Below are positions 6,136 through 7,807 of a stretch of DNA of 7,807 nucleotides, one piece after another. Under the pieces are notes generated by a model. The model was not told where the DNA came from, ran no database searches, and saw only the letters and a list, made by a program, of their open reading frames with translations. How positions within the stretch are numbered: position 1 is the stretch's first letter; every line of letters begins with the position of its first letter. The stretch spans positions 1-7,807 of the forward strand of contig JAJRTX010000039.1 in assembly GCA_021545665.1 (NCBI GenBank), read 5' to 3'. A program made the translations under genes and the position numbers. This stretch comes from Zetaproteobacteria bacterium. Its GTDB lineage: Bacteria > Pseudomonadota > Zetaproteobacteria > Mariprofundales > Mariprofundaceae.

Positions 6136-6306
6136 CGATGCGACTGCAAGCCTTTCAAACCCTGATTGTTTCTTTTTCAGCCTCCATTTGTCGTCTATAA
6201 TAAAATCCAGAGGAATTTAATCGGGGGATTTTGGATTAATAATGGATTATGATTATCAATGGTTTTTTTGGAGTGGAAAATAACTATGGCAAGGAAATGG
6301 GTAAAC
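6136..6306 (+). promoter_or_regulatory. Possible -10 box and leader before a truncated gene
   Basis: A perfect TATAAT lies at 6196-6201 on the + strand, but the matching -35 region (TTTTTC at 6173-6178) is weak. Downstream are a short frame at 6242-6283 and the start of a truncated gene at 6286, all ended by an IS3-family terminus. AATCCA (6204-6209) and TGGATT (6232-6237) could form a small hairpin in the leader. Confidence 0.25.
6242..6283 (+). CDS. Very short frame rich in aromatic residues (possible leader peptide)
   Basis: ATG 6242 opens a 13-residue frame, MDYDYQWFFWSGK, ending at TAA 6281-6283. Six of its 13 residues are Tyr, Trp or Phe, which recalls attenuation leader peptides, and the next ATG (6286) follows after two bases. 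There is only a distant GGGGG as ribosome site. Chance is quite possible in such a short frame. Confidence 0.15.
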   Translation: MDYDYQWFFWSGK

Positions 6307-6309
6307 TGA
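6286..6309 (+). pseudogene. Start of a gene cut off by the IS3-family terminus
   Basis: ATG 6286 has GGAG 12 bases upstream (6270-6273) and reads MARKWVN before TGA at 6307-6309. That TGA is exactly the first triplet of the IS3-family terminus, so the stop is supplied by the element. The original downstream part of the gene is missing here. Seven residues are too few to name a family, and the wide ribosome-site spacing leaves room for chance. Confidence 0.3.
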
Positions 6310-6450
6310 GCTTCCCCCGATTTAACGGACAGAAAAATCAAGAGACATTGTTTGCCTCGAACTCGACGGGGCTGAGATAACCCAGAAACGAGTGCCTTCT
6401 TCTGCGATTGTAGAATGTTTCAGTGTTCGGCTACATTAGATAGTTTACCT
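6307..6450 (-). mobile_element. IS3-family element remnant (right end only)
   Basis: The terminus reads TGAGCTTCCCCCGATT from 6307, with the TGA start that is usual at IS3-family ends, and is followed by the 3' end of an OrfB transposase on the minus strand. Similarity to transposase can be followed to about 6445-6450, after which the sequence belongs to the leader of the recombinase gene. The left part of the element is gone. The inner boundary is uncertain by 10 to 20 bases. Confidence 0.7.
6338..6450 (-). pseudogene. IS3-family transposase OrfB, decayed C-terminal fragment
   Basis: From 6421 down to TGA at 6338-6340 the minus strand reads ETFYNRRRRHSFLGYLSPV followed by EFEANNVS, the classic C-terminal block of IS3-family rve integrases (the YNRRRRHSxLGYLSP motif). 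Just upstream, the residues expected next (SNVAEH) lie in another frame, giving a TGA in the reading frame. A loss of two bases near 6422 restores NVAEH-ETFYN. The DDE catalytic residues are absent. It is a dead fragment, frameshifted and cut off near 6450. Confidence 0.75.
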
Positions 6451-6467
6451 GCCGATAAGATAGGTAA
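6445..6467. repeat. Inverted repeat in the recombinase leader
   Basis: TTACCT (6445-6450) and AGGTAA (6462-6467) form perfect 6-bp arms 11 bases apart, 20 to 43 bases before the recombinase start codon. It could be an operator of the recombinase gene or part of an attachment site at the junction with the IS3 remnant. Short arms make chance a fair explanation. Confidence 0.25.
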
Positions 6468-6487
6468 GCCATTCAGGAGCCGTAACC

Positions 6488-7669
6488 ATGAGCAAAAAAG
6501 CCTATTCGTATATTCGTTTTTCCACACCCGAGCAACTTAAGGGAGATAGCCTTCGTAGACAATTAGAAGCCAGTCGAGCCTATGCCAAACAACACGGGCT
6601 GATTCTTGATGAATCATTACGTGATATGGGCATCAGTGCATTCAAAGGAAAGAATGCCACTGAAGGTGCGTTGAAGAAATTTATTGAGCTTGTTGAAGCT
6701 GGTCAAATTGAGAAAGGCTCCATTCTAATTCTGGAAAGCCTAGACCGACCATCACGCCAACAGATATTTTCAGCCTTATCATTGTTTTCATCCATTTTAT
6801 CAGCAGGTGTTGAGATTGTTACCCTTGCTGATAACCAACATTATACAATCGAAAGCATGAATGATGTAGGTCAGCTTATGTTCAGCCTGATAAGCATGAG
6901 TCGTAGTCATGAGGAATCAGCAATGAAATCGCGCCGCTCTGGTGCAAGCTGGGAACAAAAGCGTAAACGTGCCGAAGAGAGTAATGTTCCAATGACAGGA
7001 AAATGCCCATTATGGCTAAAACTCTCCAAGGATAAAAAGAAGTTTAAGGTCATTGAAGATCGAGCCGAGGTTGTTCGGTACATATTTGGACAAAGCATCG
7101 CAGGCTTAGGGCGCAGAAAGATTGCATCAAACCTAAATAAACAAGGTGTTCCAGTATTTGGTCAGGCAAAGATATGGTACACATCATATATTCATAAAAT
7201 GTTAGAAAGCCGTTCGGTTATGGGGAAATATCAGCCTTGTTCTCATGGTGAGGAAGTTGGTGAAGTCATTTCGGGTTATTATCCAGCCATCATATCTGAG
7301 ACGGACTTTTACAAAGCCAATACATCACGCTTAACAAGAAAGAACACCAAATCAGCAGGTAGAAAAGGCAAGAAGTTTTCCAACCTGTTTAGTGGTATGT
7401 GTAAATGCCTTGAATGTGGCACAACGTACCGATTTATGGGCGATGCCAACTCTGCAAACCTTCACTGTGATAATTATTATGTATCAGGTGGCTGTGAGAA
7501 CAAAAAGAAATGGAAATACCGCGATGTTGAAAATGCAGCTCTCATTATCATAAGTGAAAAGGTTGATTGGTTCTCTGCTTTGGGTGGTCATACCTCATCA
7601 AAACAAAAGCTTGGATCAGAGATTGCATGCCTAAATACAAAACTTGCCAATGCAGAGCAGCAGGTCTGA
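6488..7669 (+). pseudogene. Large serine recombinase (resolvase/invertase superfamily), C-terminus cut by an insertion sequence
   Basis: The remaining 393 codons hold the usual order of a large serine recombinase. The catalytic domain (about 1-150) has YIRFSTPEQ with the presumed nucleophile Ser12 and Arg10, and LDRPSR at 85-90. A Recombinase domain follows (about 188-290), then a zinc ribbon with CKCLEC (305-310), Cys327 and Cys336, and the beginning of a coiled coil (about 372-391). Such enzymes integrate and excise phages and other elements by site-specific strand exchange. The ATG at 6488 has AGGAG 8 bases upstream. The frame stops at a TGA that is the first triplet of an IS3-family terminus, so most of the coiled-coil tail, normally leading to about 500 residues, is lost. 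The catalytic core is intact, but attachment-site control is probably impaired. The gene is clearly richer in A/T than the pilus genes, which suggests transfer. Confidence 0.88.
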
Positions 7670-7807
7670 ATCGCCCCGGTTTCATCGGAGGCATTTTTGT
7701 TTGAGTCATCATGCTGCTTTTTGATACTCAGTCTGTCGATAATAATTTTCTTCATACTCGCGCGGTGGGATGTCGCCAATGGAGCTAAGCAGTCGGCGAT
7801 TGTTGAA
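7667..7807 (-). mobile_element. Second IS3-family element, right end (runs off the window)
   Basis: The terminus TGAATCGCCCCGGTTTCATC begins at 7667 and is followed about 40 bases later by the 3' end of an OrfB transposase on the minus strand. Both terminus and protein differ from the remnant at 6307, so this is a separate element type. It continues beyond the window and may be complete. Confidence 0.8.
7709..7807 (-). CDS. IS3-family transposase OrfB, C-terminal 32 residues (partial)
   Basis: The minus strand is open from the window edge to TGA at 7709-7711 and reads FNNRRLLSSIGDIPPREYEE followed by NYYRQTEYQKAA. The YNxRRLHSSxGxxPPxEYE pattern is typical of the C-terminus of IS3-family rve integrases, here with FNNRRLLSSIGDIPP and a YYRQ tail. 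The visible part has no frameshift. The catalytic DDE residues and OrfA lie outside the window, so activity cannot be judged. A different frame on the same strand (7588-7779) covers the region but shows no family features. Confidence 0.8.
   Translation of the reverse strand, partial: FNNRRLLSSIGDIPPREYEENYYRQTEYQKAA

Noticed and set aside
6219..6322. AATCGGGGGA (6219-6228) and TCCCCCGATT (6313-6322) as the two ends of a miniature transposable element
   Set aside because: The match ends after ten bases, the right copy lies inside the IS3 terminus, and the left copy lacks a TGA-type tip, so chance or a weak internal similarity is more likely.

Overview
The window looks like a chromosomal stretch from a Gram-negative bacterium, probably a proteobacterium. 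The evidence is an MSHA-like type IV pilus assembly pair (ATPase and inner-membrane platform), a membrane O-oligosaccharyltransferase of the PglL/WaaL class, and a Tat-exported copper-storage-type protein. The genus cannot be fixed from these genes. The pilus genes are moderately GC-rich, while the recombinase island on the right is visibly more A/T-rich.

Layout, left to right. Positions 1 to about 127 hold the right end of an IS200/IS605-type element: the last 39 codons of its transposase on the + strand and a perfect hairpin. This abuts, tail to tail, a minus-strand operon read from 4851 down to 126. The operon runs from an MshE/GspE-type ATPase with an N-terminal MshEN-like (cyclic-di-GMP receptor type) domain, to an MshG/GspF-type platform protein with a TAATG start/stop overlap, to a PglL-like O-oligosaccharyltransferase. 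The likely shared task is extension of an MSHA-type pilus plus O-glycosylation of its pilin. The pilin gene itself is not in the window.

Positions 4852 to 5311 are non-coding but highly structured. They contain an operator-like palindrome upstream of the ATPase gene, a strong minus-strand intrinsic terminator, a hairpin with a CCUCCC loop, further small palindromes, and a tandem 15-bp repeat carrying the same ATGCGAC core. A small RNA or a structured 3' UTR on the minus strand is possible. Next is a minus-strand gene (5806 to 5312) for a 164-residue Tat-signal, Cys-rich four-helix-bundle protein of the Csp/DUF326 class, with another ATGCGAC palindrome upstream.

The right third is mobile-element territory. 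A short gene start (6286) is cut off by the TGA terminus of an IS3-family remnant with a decayed transposase tail (6307 to about 6450). This is followed by a large serine recombinase (6488 onward), whose coiled-coil tail is cut at exactly the TGA terminus of a second, different IS3-family element that runs off the window (7667 to 7807). The whole window therefore records at least three insertion-sequence events around one pilus operon and one probable integrative element.
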